Source of the DNA: Kofleriaceae bacterium
Lineage (GTDB): Bacteria > Myxococcota_A > Polyangia > Haliangiales > Haliangiaceae
Reading direction: 5' to 3'
DNA: 64,000 bases
Assembly: GCA_020633495.1 (NCBI GenBank)
Contig: JACKDR010000013.1
Coordinates: forward strand, 62,001-126,000
The notes beneath the pieces were generated by a model. That model did not search any database and was not told the DNA's origin. It worked only from the letters and a program-made list of their open reading frames with translations. The translations under genes were made by a program, and so were the position numbers. Of the stretch, positions 8,438 to 17,058 are shown piece after piece (position 1 is the first letter of the stretch; every line of letters begins with the position of its first letter).

Positions 8438-9454
8438 TCAGTCGCAGGTCGGCGCGATCTGCCCGTCGGAGCCGGTCGAGACGTAGGCGTCGGCGACGTA
8501 GCCGCCGGCGATGTGGTCCCACAGCGTCGACGTCCCGTAGGTGCCGCTGATCGACTGGCCGCGCTTCTGGCAGGTGATCGTCACGTACGCGCCGTCGGCG
8601 ACCGACCCGAGCGCCGCGGTGCTGGTGCTGGCGCCGGCGCGGATCGTCAGCGGCGCGCCGCTGGTGTTGATGCGGCCCGGGTACCCGGCGCCGCCGTTGC
8701 TGGTGCCGCCGTGGCTCTGCGCGAACTTGTTCTGGACCGCGTGCTTCGCCGCCGCGCTGAACGCGTGCCACGTGTACGCGCGGTTCGACACCAGGCCGTT
8801 GCGCCCGACCAGCCACGACCGGACCTGGGCCCGCAGCTGCGTCTTCATCTTGCAGTTGGCGTAGACCGCGTGAATGTGGTTGGCGCCGGTCCAGCCGTCG
8901 ACGCCGTTCTTGCGGTACCAGGCGGCGAAGCCGAGCTTGCCCAGCTTCTCGAGCAGGTTGTGGATCTGCGTGCTCGACAGCCCGCTCACCGACAGGTCGG
9001 TCGCCGCCGAGTACGGGTGGCCGTTCACGCTGCCGTCCTGGGCGTGGTAGCCGGCCGACGCCGGCGCGTTCCCGATGGTCTGGGTGATCCGCCAGGCCGC
9101 GACGCCGGCGGCGCGCAGGGCGTCGGACGCCCGCGGGTGCAGGCCCCAGCGCAAGAGCGCGGCGTTCGCGATCGGGGTCACCGCCGCCGGGGCGTCGCCG
9201 TCGTCGTCGACGACCGCGACGTCGTAGGACGGCCACGCCTCGTCGTCGTCGAACGCGGCGGCGTCGTCCTCGGCCGGCCCCGCGACCAGGACGTCGTCGG
9301 TGTGCTCGACGTCGACGACGCTGTCGTCGGGCAGCAGCGCGAGCTCCTCGGCGGTCAGCGGCGGCTCGACGAAGTCGGGGTCGTCCTCGGCGACGCAGGC
9401 GAGCAGGTGCAGGGACAGCAGCGCGGACACGAACGCGACGGTGGTGGATCTCAT
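8438..9454 (-). CDS. Secreted lipoprotein with M15-peptidase-like and SH3b domains
   Basis: ATG 9454 gives 338 residues with a lipoprotein signal peptide (MRSTTVAFVSALLSLHLLAC, Cys 20). An acidic linker follows to about residue 90. The middle domain has GHPYSAATDLSV and later WTGANHIHAVY, a spacing of H-x6-D and HxH reminiscent of zinc D-Ala-D-Ala peptidases of family M15. The last 70 residues look like a bacterial SH3 domain (LTIRAGASTSTAALGSVADG), which usually binds cell wall. Probable role: cell-wall hydrolase or binding protein at the outer or inner membrane. The zinc ligands are inferred from pattern alone. It ends 1 bp beyond the corrected stop of the convergent acyl-CoA dehydrogenase-like gene. 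Confidence 0.8.
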   Translation of the reverse strand: MRSTTVAFVSALLSLHLLACVAEDDPDFVEPPLTAEELALLPDDSVVDVEHTDDVLVAGPAEDDAAAFDDDEAWPSYDVAVVDDDGDAPAAVTPIANAALLRWGLHPRASDALRAAGVAAWRITQTIGNAPASAGYHAQDGSVNGHPYSAATDLSVSGLSSTQIHNLLEKLGKLGFAAWYRKNGVDGWTGANHIHAVYANCKMKTQLRAQVRSWLVGRNGLVSNRAYTWHAFSAAAKHAVQNKFAQSHGGTSNGGAGYPGRINTSGAPLTIRAGASTSTAALGSVADGAYVTITCQKRGQSISGTYGTSTLWDHIAGGYVADAYVSTGSDGQIAPTCD

Positions 9455-9729
9455 GCGCCCCTGCCCTCGCAACCGCCGTGCCGCGGCCAACTGGCCGGAG
9501 TCACGACGATCACGCCGCGCGGTTGTGGCGCGCCAGGTTACAGGTGCGGCCTCGCGGCGGCGGTCGCGCCCCGGGCCCGGCCGCGTCCGCGCTTCGCGTC
9601 GGCGGCCGCGGCGACGCAAGGACTGCGGGCCGGCCCGGCGGTCGCGCCCGCGCGGCCCCGCGAAACCGCGCAGGCACGGCGATCCGACCGTCGACGGCGC
9701 CGGGCGCGCGGTATGCAACGCACCCACGC

Positions 9730-12219
9730 ATGACCCTCGCGACCGACCTCGCGAACTGGGTCGCGCGCGCACGCCGCCTGGTTCCTCACCCGGACCGCAA
9801 GGTCCTGCTGTCGCCGCCGCGCCTGGTGGCGCGCTTCGCCGGGTTCGCCCTGCGCCGCACCATGGGCGAGGCCGGGCACGCCACCGCCGACGACGTCCGC
9901 GCCCGCGATCCCGCGCTGGTGACGCTGGTCGGTGACCTGTTCCGGCTGCTCGGTCGCCACTACTTCCGGCTCCAGGTCGAGGGCGTCGAGCACGTCCCGC
10001 CGACCGGGCCGATGCTGCTGGTCGGCAACCACAGCGGCGGCCTCTTGCCCAGCGAGGGCTTCTTCACGGCGCTGGCGATCCACGATCACCTCGGCGCCGA
10101 CCGCGCGATCTACGCGCTGGCCCACGACTTCCTGTTCGAGGATCCGGTGCTGCGCCGCTACGCCGGCCGCCTCGGCATCCTGCGCGCCGGCCACGTCAGC
10201 GCCCGCCACGCCTTCGCCGCCGGCGCCGGCGTGCTGGTCTACCCGGGGTCGGACCTCGACACCTTCCGCCCGTTCGGCGATCGCGACCGGATCGTCCTCG
10301 GCGGCCGCACCGGCTTCGTCGAGCTGGCGCTGCGCGAGGGCGTGCCGATCGTCCCGGTCGTCACCGCCGGCACCCACGAGCAGCTGATCGTGCTGCGCCG
10401 CGGCGATCGCCTGGCCCGCCGCGTCGGCGCCCACCGCTGGGCCCGCACCGAGGTGCTGCCGCTGGTGCTGGCGCTGCCGTGGGGCCTCACCACCGGCTTC
10501 CTGCCGTACCTGCCGCTGCCGGCCCAGACCACGGTCGCGTTCCTGCCGCCGATGCGATGGCCCGACCTCGGCCCCGACGCCGCCGACGATCCGGCGGCGG
10601 TCGCCCGCTGCTACCGCGACGTCGAGGCCGCGATGCAGGCGACGCTGGACCGGCTGACCCGCGATCGCCGCTACCTGCTGGGCCCGCCGCCGGCGCCGGT
10701 GCCGCCGCTCGAGGTCGCCACCGAGATCGCGGCGTCGCCCGAGGCGGTGTGGCACGCGCTCACCGACCTGGCCGCGTACCCGCGGTGGAACCCGTTCATC
10801 CGCCAGGCCCGCGGCGAGCTGGTCCCGGGCGGCCGCGTCCACGTCCGGGTCCGGACCCCGATGGGGCTGCCGCTGCGCTTCACCGCCGAGGTCCTCGACC
10901 GGATCGAGGATCGCGAGCTGCGCTGGCGCGGCCACGTCGGCGCGCCGTGGCTGGCCGCCGGCGAGCACACGTTCACGATCGAGGCGCTCGGCCCCGAGCG
11001 GGTCCGCCTGATCCAGCGCGAGGTCTTCGGCGGCAGCCTGCCGCCGATCGTCCGCCGCGTCCTGGTGCCCGAGACCCGGCGCGCGTTCGCGATCATGAAC
11101 CGGGCCCTCAAGGCCCACGTCGAGCGGCCGCGGTCGTGGATGCTCGCCGCGCCCGGGCCCGGCGCCGCGCCGCCCCACGTCGCGCGCATCGAGAGCGTCG
11201 GCGCCCGGCTGCCGGCGCAGGTCCTCACCACCGCGGCGCTGATGGCGAGCACGCGCCACCGCACCCGCATCGATCTCGAGCGTCTCACCGGGATCCGCGA
11301 GCGCCGGGTGTGCGGCCCCGACGAGGACACGCTGACGCTGGCGATCGACGCGGCGCGCGACTGCCTGGCGCGGTCGCGCTACGTCGGCGCCGACCTCGAC
11401 ATGGTGATCAGCACCAGCATCTCGCGCCACGTCGGCGCCGCCACCCACCGCTTCGAGCCGCCGCTGAGCCTGTCGATCAAGGAGGCGATCGGCGCGTCGG
11501 CGGCGACCAGCTTCGATCTGTCCAACGCGTGCGCCGGCATGCTGACCGGCGTGTTCCTGCTCGACGACCTGGTCCGGCGCGGCGCGATCCGCCGCGGCAT
11601 GGTGGTCAGCGGCGAGCACATCTCCGGCCTGGGCCAGAACGCGACCCGCTCGGTGCGGTCGATCCTGAGCCCGGAGCTGGCGTCGCTGACCCTGGGCGAC
11701 GCCGGCGCCGCGGTCATCGTCGATCGCGCCGCCGACGGCCGCGCCGGCATCGAGCTCGCCGGGTTCACGACCCTGGCCGAGCACAGCCGGCTGTGCGTCG
11801 GGCTGCCGGCGCCGCACCAGCCGGGCGCGCGCATGTTCACCCGCGCCCGCCGCATCCACGAGGTCGCGATGGCCGACGGGCCGCCGCTGCTCGCCGAGGT
11901 CCTCGAGGGTCACGGCCTGCACCTCGGCGACGTCGACTGGCTGATCCCGCACCAGACCTCGGTGCGGGCGATCCGCGCCGGCGAGAAGGTCCTGGCCGAG
12001 CGCACCGGCGAGCGCCCCGGCCACACGATCGTCACCGTCGACGACTACGGCAACACGGCGTCGACGACGCTGTTCCTGGCGCTGCACCGCTACCTCGATG
12101 CCGGCCGCTTCGCCGCCGGCGATCGGGTCCTGCTCTTGTCGGTGGCGTCGGGGCTCGAGGTCGGCGTCGTGTCGCTGGTCATGGACGAGCTGAGGGACAC
12201 CCATGGGCACCCACATTGA
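9730..12219 (+). CDS. Fusion: lysophospholipid-acyltransferase-like + SRPBCC + 3-oxoacyl-ACP synthase III
   Basis: Three enzymes in 829 residues. About 1-330: PlsC/DGAT-like acyltransferase with LLVGNHSGGLLPSEG (His 101; the usual HxxxxD is changed) and LVYPGSDLDTFRPF. About 335-475: SRPBCC lipid-binding fold (VATEIAASPEAVWHALTDL, PRWNPFIRQARGE). About 490-829: KAS III (FabH-like) with FDLSNACAGMLTG (Cys 601), IPHQTS (His 741) and DDYGNTASTTL (Asn 775), a complete catalytic triad. The family chemistry suggests condensation of an acyl chain, carriage in the SRPBCC pocket and transfer to a lipid; the order of events is inference. Membrane-associated, since the acyltransferase acts on lipids. 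It overlaps the next KAS III-like gene by 17 bp. Start at ATG 9730; no strong ribosome site. Confidence 0.9.
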   Translation: MTLATDLANWVARARRLVPHPDRKVLLSPPRLVARFAGFALRRTMGEAGHATADDVRARDPALVTLVGDLFRLLGRHYFRLQVEGVEHVPPTGPMLLVGNHSGGLLPSEGFFTALAIHDHLGADRAIYALAHDFLFEDPVLRRYAGRLGILRAGHVSARHAFAAGAGVLVYPGSDLDTFRPFGDRDRIVLGGRTGFVELALREGVPIVPVVTAGTHEQLIVLRRGDRLARRVGAHRWARTEVLPLVLALPWGLTTGFLPYLPLPAQTTVAFLPPMRWPDLGPDAADDPAAVARCYRDVEAAMQATLDRLTRDRRYLLGPPPAPVPPLEVATEIAASPEAVWHALTDLAAYPRWNPFIRQARGELVPGGRVHVRVRTPMGLPLRFTAEVLDRIEDRELRWRGHVGAPWLAAGEHTFTIEALGPERVRLIQREVFGGSLPPIVRRVLVPETRRAFAIMNRALKAHVERPRSWMLAAPGPGAAPPHVARIESVGARLPAQVLTTAALMASTRHRTRIDLERLTGIRERRVCGPDEDTLTLAIDAARDCLARSRYVGADLDMVISTSISRHVGAATHRFEPPLSLSIKEAIGASAATSFDLSNACAGMLTGVFLLDDLVRRGAIRRGMVVSGEHISGLGQNATRSVRSILSPELASLTLGDAGAAVIVDRAADGRAGIELAGFTTLAEHSRLCVGLPAPHQPGARMFTRARRIHEVAMADGPPLLAEVLEGHGLHLGDVDWLIPHQTSVRAIRAGEKVLAERTGERPGHTIVTVDDYGNTASTTLFLALHRYLDAGRFAAGDRVLLLSVASGLEVGVVSLVMDELRDTHGHPH

Positions 12220-13132
12220 GTCGATCGCGACCGCCGCGTACCGGGGCCGCCGCCTCGGCCGCGGCGCGCTGCGCCTGTCGGACCGGGCGGCGCGGCGCTG
12301 CCTGCGACGCGGCCACCACCGCGCCGACGAGCTCGACCTGCTGATCAACGCCGGCCTCTACAAGGACCACAACGTCGCCGAGCCGGCGCTGGCGGCGCTG
12401 ATCCAGGAGGACGTCGGCGCCAACCCGGGCCACCCGCCGCGCCGCGATCACCACGGCACGTTCTCGTTCGACGTCCTCAACGGCGCGTGCGGCGTCCTCA
12501 CCGCGGTCCAGCTGATCGACGGCATGGTCGGCCCCGGCGCCGCCCAGCTCGGCCTGGTCGTCGCCGCCGACGCCGATCCGATGCCGCACACCTCGCACGG
12601 CTTCCCGTTCGCCGCGGTCGGCGGCGCGCTGCTGCTGGCGCACGGCGACGACGACGACGGCTTCCAGGGCGTCACGCTGCGGACCTTCGCCGAGGACGCC
12701 GACCTGTTCGAGGCCGACCTGCGGTGGGCGCCGCACGCCGGCCTGACCCGGCGCGGCCGCAACCTGTTCGAGGTCCGCGAGGCGCCCGCGTTCGGCGCCC
12801 GCTGCGTGGTCCACGCGGTCGACGTCGCCCGCGATCACCTCGACCGCGGCGGCCTGCGGCCCGCCGACGTCGACCTGCTGATCGCCAGCCCGTACCCGCG
12901 CGGCTTCGCCGCCGCGGTGGCGGTCGCGCTCGGCCTCGGCACCGACCGCCTGCCGCCGCCGATCGATCCCGCGCTGACGCCGGCGCACACCGCCGGACCG
13001 ATCGCGGCGCTCGACGCGGCGGCGATGTCGGGGCAGCTGGCGCGCGCGCGCCACGTCCTGCTGGTCTCGGCCGGGGCCGGGATCACGGTCGGCGTGGCGC
13101 TGTACCGACGCCCGGCCGGCGCCGCCGCCTGA
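12203..13132 (+). CDS. 3-oxoacyl-ACP synthase III-like protein lacking catalytic His and Asn
   Basis: 309 residues of thiolase fold, related to KAS III. The nucleophile region FDVLNGACGVLTA keeps Cys 96. At the histidine position, where the upstream fusion has IPHQTS, this protein reads IASPYPRGF; at the asparagine position, DYGNTAS is replaced by PAHTAGPIAAL. Two of three triad residues are therefore missing. It is also shorter at the N terminus. Start ATG 12203 follows GAGGGA and lies inside the end of the upstream fusion gene (17-bp overlap), so the two are translationally coupled. It may form a heterodimer with the active KAS III domain, as chain-length factors do in type II polyketide synthases, or be a transferase; this is inference. 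Confidence 0.82.
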   Translation: MGTHIESIATAAYRGRRLGRGALRLSDRAARRCLRRGHHRADELDLLINAGLYKDHNVAEPALAALIQEDVGANPGHPPRRDHHGTFSFDVLNGACGVLTAVQLIDGMVGPGAAQLGLVVAADADPMPHTSHGFPFAAVGGALLLAHGDDDDGFQGVTLRTFAEDADLFEADLRWAPHAGLTRRGRNLFEVREAPAFGARCVVHAVDVARDHLDRGGLRPADVDLLIASPYPRGFAAAVAVALGLGTDRLPPPIDPALTPAHTAGPIAALDAAAMSGQLARARHVLLVSAGAGITVGVALYRRPAGAAA

Positions 13133-13361
13133 GCCGCAGCAGCCACGAGCCGCCAGCGACGGTGACGACGCGCGACCGCGCGTGACGGCGCGCGACGGCG
13201 CCCCGCGCGCCTCCGAGAAGTCCCGACCGGCGCGTGATCGCCGTCGCACCGACGGCGGTCGGCGCGGGGCAGATCGCCCCGCGTCGCGAAGAATCGACAT
13301 CGGCCCCTCACGAAGGCAACCCGGCGCCGCGAGCTTCGGTCCACTGTTGTGGAGGTCGTCC

Positions 13362-13607
13362 ATGAAGTCGTTGGCCCTCACCCGTGCGGCGGTCGCCGCC
13401 TTGCTGCTGGCGCTGGTCGCCACCTCGGTCGCGGGATGCGGCCACGTCCGACCCAGCCAGCGCGGCCGCCTCGCCGGGCCCGCGATGCGGTTCGAGATGA
13501 ACGCGGCCGCCGACGCCCAGCGCGACTCGGTCACCGAGATCACCGAGGGCTCCACCTTCCCGAGCGCCGGACCGGGTGCCGCCGGCGCCGGCTGCGGGTG
13601 CAATTGA
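13362..13607 (+). CDS. DUF4266 small lipoprotein
   Basis: 81 residues. A signal peptide with lipobox (LALVATSVAGC, Cys about 26) is followed by a short conserved body (RPSQRGRLAGPAMRFEMN) and the hallmark C terminus GAGCGCN. Size, lipobox and CGC ending match DUF4266, a family found beside DUF3570 proteins. Ribosome site GGAGG lies seven bases before the ATG. The closing Cys pair suggests metal binding or a modification site; that is inference. The stop overlaps the next start (TTGA). Confidence 0.85.
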   Translation: MKSLALTRAAVAALLLALVATSVAGCGHVRPSQRGRLAGPAMRFEMNAAADAQRDSVTEITEGSTFPSAGPGAAGAGCGCN

Positions 13608-15001
13608 GGCCCCGGGCCTGGCTGCTGGCCGCGCTGCTCGTCCCGATCGGCGCCGTCGCGCAGGCCCAGCCGTCCGCCGCCCCGGACACCGCCGCCGCGA
13701 CGCCCGCCGGGCCCGGCGCGACCTCGGCGGCGCCGGGCAGCACCGATGCCGGCGCCGCGCCCGCCGACGACGATCCCGACAGCAACGACGACCTGATCGC
13801 GGACTACGAGCTCGGCGTCGACGGCGACGGCGCGGCCTCCGACGACGGCGCGGCCTCCGACGACGGCGACGACACGCCGACCACCGGCGCGCTGCGCTTC
13901 GGCGTCTACACCGACAGCGATCAGACCTCGGTGTACCGGGCCCTCGGCGTCGTGTCGTCGGCCGCCGGCGCGTGGGCCTTCAACGGCAGCGTCGGCATCG
14001 ACGCGGTCACCAGCGCCTCGGTCGACGTCCGGTCGTCGCCGGATCTCAGCGCGGTGGACGTCGTCACCAGCGCCTCGGGCCGGACCTCGACCTCCGGCGG
14101 CCAGATGACCGACAACCGGATCCAGGCCACCAGCGGCGTCACCTGGGACGACAGCCACGGCCGGGTCGTGTCGCTGACCGGGGCCGCCGCCACCGAGCGC
14201 GACTACAAGAGCCTCAGCGCCAACCTCAACGGCTCGATCGACGTCCTCGATCGCACGACGACGCTGCTCGGCGGCGTCAGCTTCACCGACAACTGGATCG
14301 CCAGCGTCCTCGATCGCGACCTGCACGAGCGCATGTACGCGCTGGGCTGGTCGCTCGGCATCGCGCGCGTGCTGACCCGCAACGACGCGGTCCGCCTCCG
14401 CTACGACGGCGACAGCCACGAGGGCTACCAGTCGTCGCCGTACCGCAACGTCCGCTTCGGCGACTGGAGCACCACCACCGGCCCGCGCGGCCAGATCATG
14501 TTCACCAACACGCTCGGCCCCGCCGACGGCATGCCCGAGCTCGAGCCGACCAGCCGGCTCCGCCACGCCGCCACGCTCGAGCTCCTGCACGCGCTCGGCG
14601 ATCACGTCGGCCTGCACCCGCAGCTGCGCGCCAGCCACGACAGCTGGGGCGTCACCAGCGCCAGCGCGGCGCTCGACCTGCGGGTCGCCGAGCCGACCTG
14701 GCGCCTGCAGCTCGGCTATCGCTACTACCAGCAGTGGAAGGCCGACTTCTTCCAGGACAAGTACACCGCCGATCCGTCGACGTACACCTACTACACCGCC
14801 GACAAGGACCTCGGCGACGTCGTCGGCCACCTGTGGAACTTCGGCGTGTCGTGGGTGCTGCGCGAGCCCGAGGGCCTCGGCAGCAGCCGCCTGCTGCTCG
14901 ACGCTCGCGTCGATCTCTTCCGCTACAGCTACCCCGGCTTCCTGCTGCTCGCCGAGCGGACCAGCGCCCTGGTCCAGCTCGGCCTGACCTGGGAGCTGTA
15001 G
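13604..15001 (+). CDS. DUF3570 outer-membrane beta-barrel protein
   Basis: 465 residues from TTG 13604, which overlaps the DUF4266 stop; GTG 13598 in the same frame is an alternative. A signal peptide (RPRAWLLAALLVPIGAVAQAQ) leads to an Ala/Asp-rich linker with an ASDDGAASDDGDD repeat. About 330 residues follow of alternating strands with aromatic ends (RFGVYTDSDQTSVYRALG, LQLGYRYYQQWKADFF) and a C-terminal strand ALVQLGLTWEL, as in a beta-barrel. The pairing with DUF4266 is the main evidence for DUF3570. Such pairs often sit with ApbE flavin transferases or thioredoxins; none is adjacent here. Function unknown. Confidence 0.85.
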   Translation: MRPRAWLLAALLVPIGAVAQAQPSAAPDTAAATPAGPGATSAAPGSTDAGAAPADDDPDSNDDLIADYELGVDGDGAASDDGAASDDGDDTPTTGALRFGVYTDSDQTSVYRALGVVSSAAGAWAFNGSVGIDAVTSASVDVRSSPDLSAVDVVTSASGRTSTSGGQMTDNRIQATSGVTWDDSHGRVVSLTGAAATERDYKSLSANLNGSIDVLDRTTTLLGGVSFTDNWIASVLDRDLHERMYALGWSLGIARVLTRNDAVRLRYDGDSHEGYQSSPYRNVRFGDWSTTTGPRGQIMFTNTLGPADGMPELEPTSRLRHAATLELLHALGDHVGLHPQLRASHDSWGVTSASAALDLRVAEPTWRLQLGYRYYQQWKADFFQDKYTADPSTYTYYTADKDLGDVVGHLWNFGVSWVLREPEGLGSSRLLLDARVDLFRYSYPGFLLLAERTSALVQLGLTWEL

Positions 15002-15118
15002 CCGCGGCCGCCCGCGGCGCCGGACGGCCGGCCGGCTGCGACCCGACGCCGCGCCCGCCGCCGCCGGGATGGCCCGCGGCGCCACGCCACCGTCACCGAG
15101 CCGGGGCATCGTGCACGC

Positions 15119-16912
15119 ATGGACGACCTCGACGCCCTGTTCGGTGCGATCGACGAGCTGCGGAGCCGCGCCGTGGCGGCGCCCGGCGATCACGCCGCGG
15201 CGCTCGCGCGCATCAGCCCCGGCTACCTGTCGAGCGCGCGCAACCTGGTGGCGTACCTGGCGCTGCGCGCCGCCGACCATCGCGAGCTGCAGCTCGCGCT
15301 GGGCCGCTGGGGGCTGTCGTCGCTGGGCCGGATCGAGAGCCACGTCGTCGCCGCCCTCGACCAGGTCCGGGCCCGCCTCGACGACGCCCGGGTCCGGCGT
15401 GGCGCCCCCGCCGCGGCGGCGCTGCCGCCGGTGGCGACGCCGACCCAGGACGACGCGGAGCGGCTGCTCGACGACCACACCCGCGCGCTGCTCGGCCCAC
15501 CGCCGGCGGCGCGCCAGGTGCACGTCATGATCACCGCGCCCGCCGCCGCCGTGGTCGACGCGCGCTGGGCCGACCGCGTCCTCGACGCCGGCGCCGACGT
15601 GCTCCGCGTCAACGCCGCCCACGAGGACGCCGACGCCTGGCTCGCGATCGTCACGACCGTCCGCGCCGCCGCGGCGCGCGCCGGCCGGCCCTGCCCGATC
15701 GTCGTCGATCTGCCGGGCCCCAAGCTGCGCACCGTCGCGCTCGGCACGGGCCCGCGGGTGGTCCGCTGGCGCCCCGACAAGGACGAGCTGGGCCGGGTCC
15801 GGACCCCGGCGCGGGTCGCCCTGCACCCGGCGTCGCGCCCGGCCCCGCCGGGCCCCGCGCTCGCCGTGCCCGACGCGCTGTGGCCGCTGACGCCGGACGA
15901 CCAGGTCCGCGTTCGTGACGCCCGGGGCCGCAAGCGACGCCTCCGCGTCGTCGACGCCGCCTGCGCGACCGTCGAGCGCACGGTCTACCTGACCCCCGAC
16001 GCCACGATCACGGTACGGCGCGACGGCGCCCGGCGCGGTCGCTGGCGCTGCGACGACGTCCCGGCCCGGCCGTTCGCGCTGCGGGTCGCGACCGGCGACC
16101 GGTTCCGGCTGCTGCGCCCCGGCGTCGCCGCCCCGCCCGGCGTGGCCGCGATCGGCTGCACGCTCGACGCCGCGGTGCGCGCGATCCAGCCGGGCCACCG
16201 CGTCCTGTTCGACGACGGCCACCTCGAGGCCGTCGCCGAGGCCACCGACGACGCCGGCGCGACCCTGCGGGTGCGCCGGCTCGCCGGCGCCGATTTCGCG
16301 CTCCGCGCCGAGAAGGGGATCAACCTGCCCGACACCCGGCTCGACGTCCCCGCGCTCGGCCCCGACGACGAGCGCGCGCTGGCGTTCGCGGTCGACCACG
16401 CCGACGTCGTCGAGGCCTCGTTCGTCCGGTCGCCGGACGACGTCCGCGCGCTGCACGCGCGCCTCGACGCGCTCGGCGGCCGTCACCTCGGGGTCGTGCT
16501 CAAGATCGAGACCGGCGACGCGTTCGCCCAGCTGCCGGCGATCCTGCTCGAGGCCATGACCCGGCCACCGGTCGGGGTCATGATCGCGCGCGGCGACCTC
16601 GCGGTCGAGATCGGGTTCGAGCGCCTCGCCGAGGTCCAGGAGGAGATCCTGTGGCTGTGCGAGGCCGCCCACCTGCCCGTCATCTGGGCCACCCAGGTGC
16701 TCGACACCCTGGCGCGCACCGGCCAGCCGTCACGCGCCGAGGTCACCGACGCCGCGATGTCGGGTCGCGCCGAGTGCGTGATGCTCAACAAGGGCCCGTT
16801 CGTCGCCGAGGCGGTGGCCGCGCTCGACGACATCCTGCGGCGGATGGCGGCCCACCAGCACAAGAAGCGCAGCCTGTTCCGCCGCCTCGCGGTCGCGCAG
16901 CCGGTGGCGTGA
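15119..16912 (+). CDS. Pyruvate kinase-like protein with N-terminal helical extension
   Basis: 597 residues. The first 125 are helical and unlike pyruvate kinase (LARISPGYLSSARNLVAYLALRAAD). From about 135 a pyruvate-kinase barrel follows: DVLRVNAAHEDADAW in place of the usual RxNxSHG, PIVVDLPGPKLRTV, RAEKGINLPDTRLDVP, KIETGDAFAQL, MIARGDLAVEIGFERLAEVQE, PVIWATQVLDTLARTGQPSRAEVTDAA and AECVMLNKGP. The C-terminal allosteric domain is absent. The phosphotransfer core is largely kept, so it may be an active, unregulated pyruvate kinase, or act on another enolpyruvate-type substrate. Starts at ATG 15119. Probably its own transcription unit, 117 bp after the DUF3570 gene. Confidence 0.85.
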   Translation: MDDLDALFGAIDELRSRAVAAPGDHAAALARISPGYLSSARNLVAYLALRAADHRELQLALGRWGLSSLGRIESHVVAALDQVRARLDDARVRRGAPAAAALPPVATPTQDDAERLLDDHTRALLGPPPAARQVHVMITAPAAAVVDARWADRVLDAGADVLRVNAAHEDADAWLAIVTTVRAAAARAGRPCPIVVDLPGPKLRTVALGTGPRVVRWRPDKDELGRVRTPARVALHPASRPAPPGPALAVPDALWPLTPDDQVRVRDARGRKRRLRVVDAACATVERTVYLTPDATITVRRDGARRGRWRCDDVPARPFALRVATGDRFRLLRPGVAAPPGVAAIGCTLDAAVRAIQPGHRVLFDDGHLEAVAEATDDAGATLRVRRLAGADFALRAEKGINLPDTRLDVPALGPDDERALAFAVDHADVVEASFVRSPDDVRALHARLDALGGRHLGVVLKIETGDAFAQLPAILLEAMTRPPVGVMIARGDLAVEIGFERLAEVQEEILWLCEAAHLPVIWATQVLDTLARTGQPSRAEVTDAAMSGRAECVMLNKGPFVAEAVAALDDILRRMAAHQHKKRSLFRRLAVAQPVA

Positions 16913-17058
16913 GCCGCCCGCGGCGCGGCACGGCGCGGTGCGGCATCGCGGCCGCGCCTCAGAGATCGGCTCGGTCGTGGGGTCGCGACGCGCGATATCT
17001 GCGAGCCGTGACCGCATTGTGACCAGTTCCCTACGGGTGCAACCCCACATTCGATCCC

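Noticed and set aside
12179..16672. A 1497-residue minus-strand frame
   Set aside because: It runs antisense through five recognisable plus-strand genes (the KAS III-like protein, DUF4266, DUF3570, the end of the fusion and the pyruvate-kinase-like protein); no motif or signal of its own.
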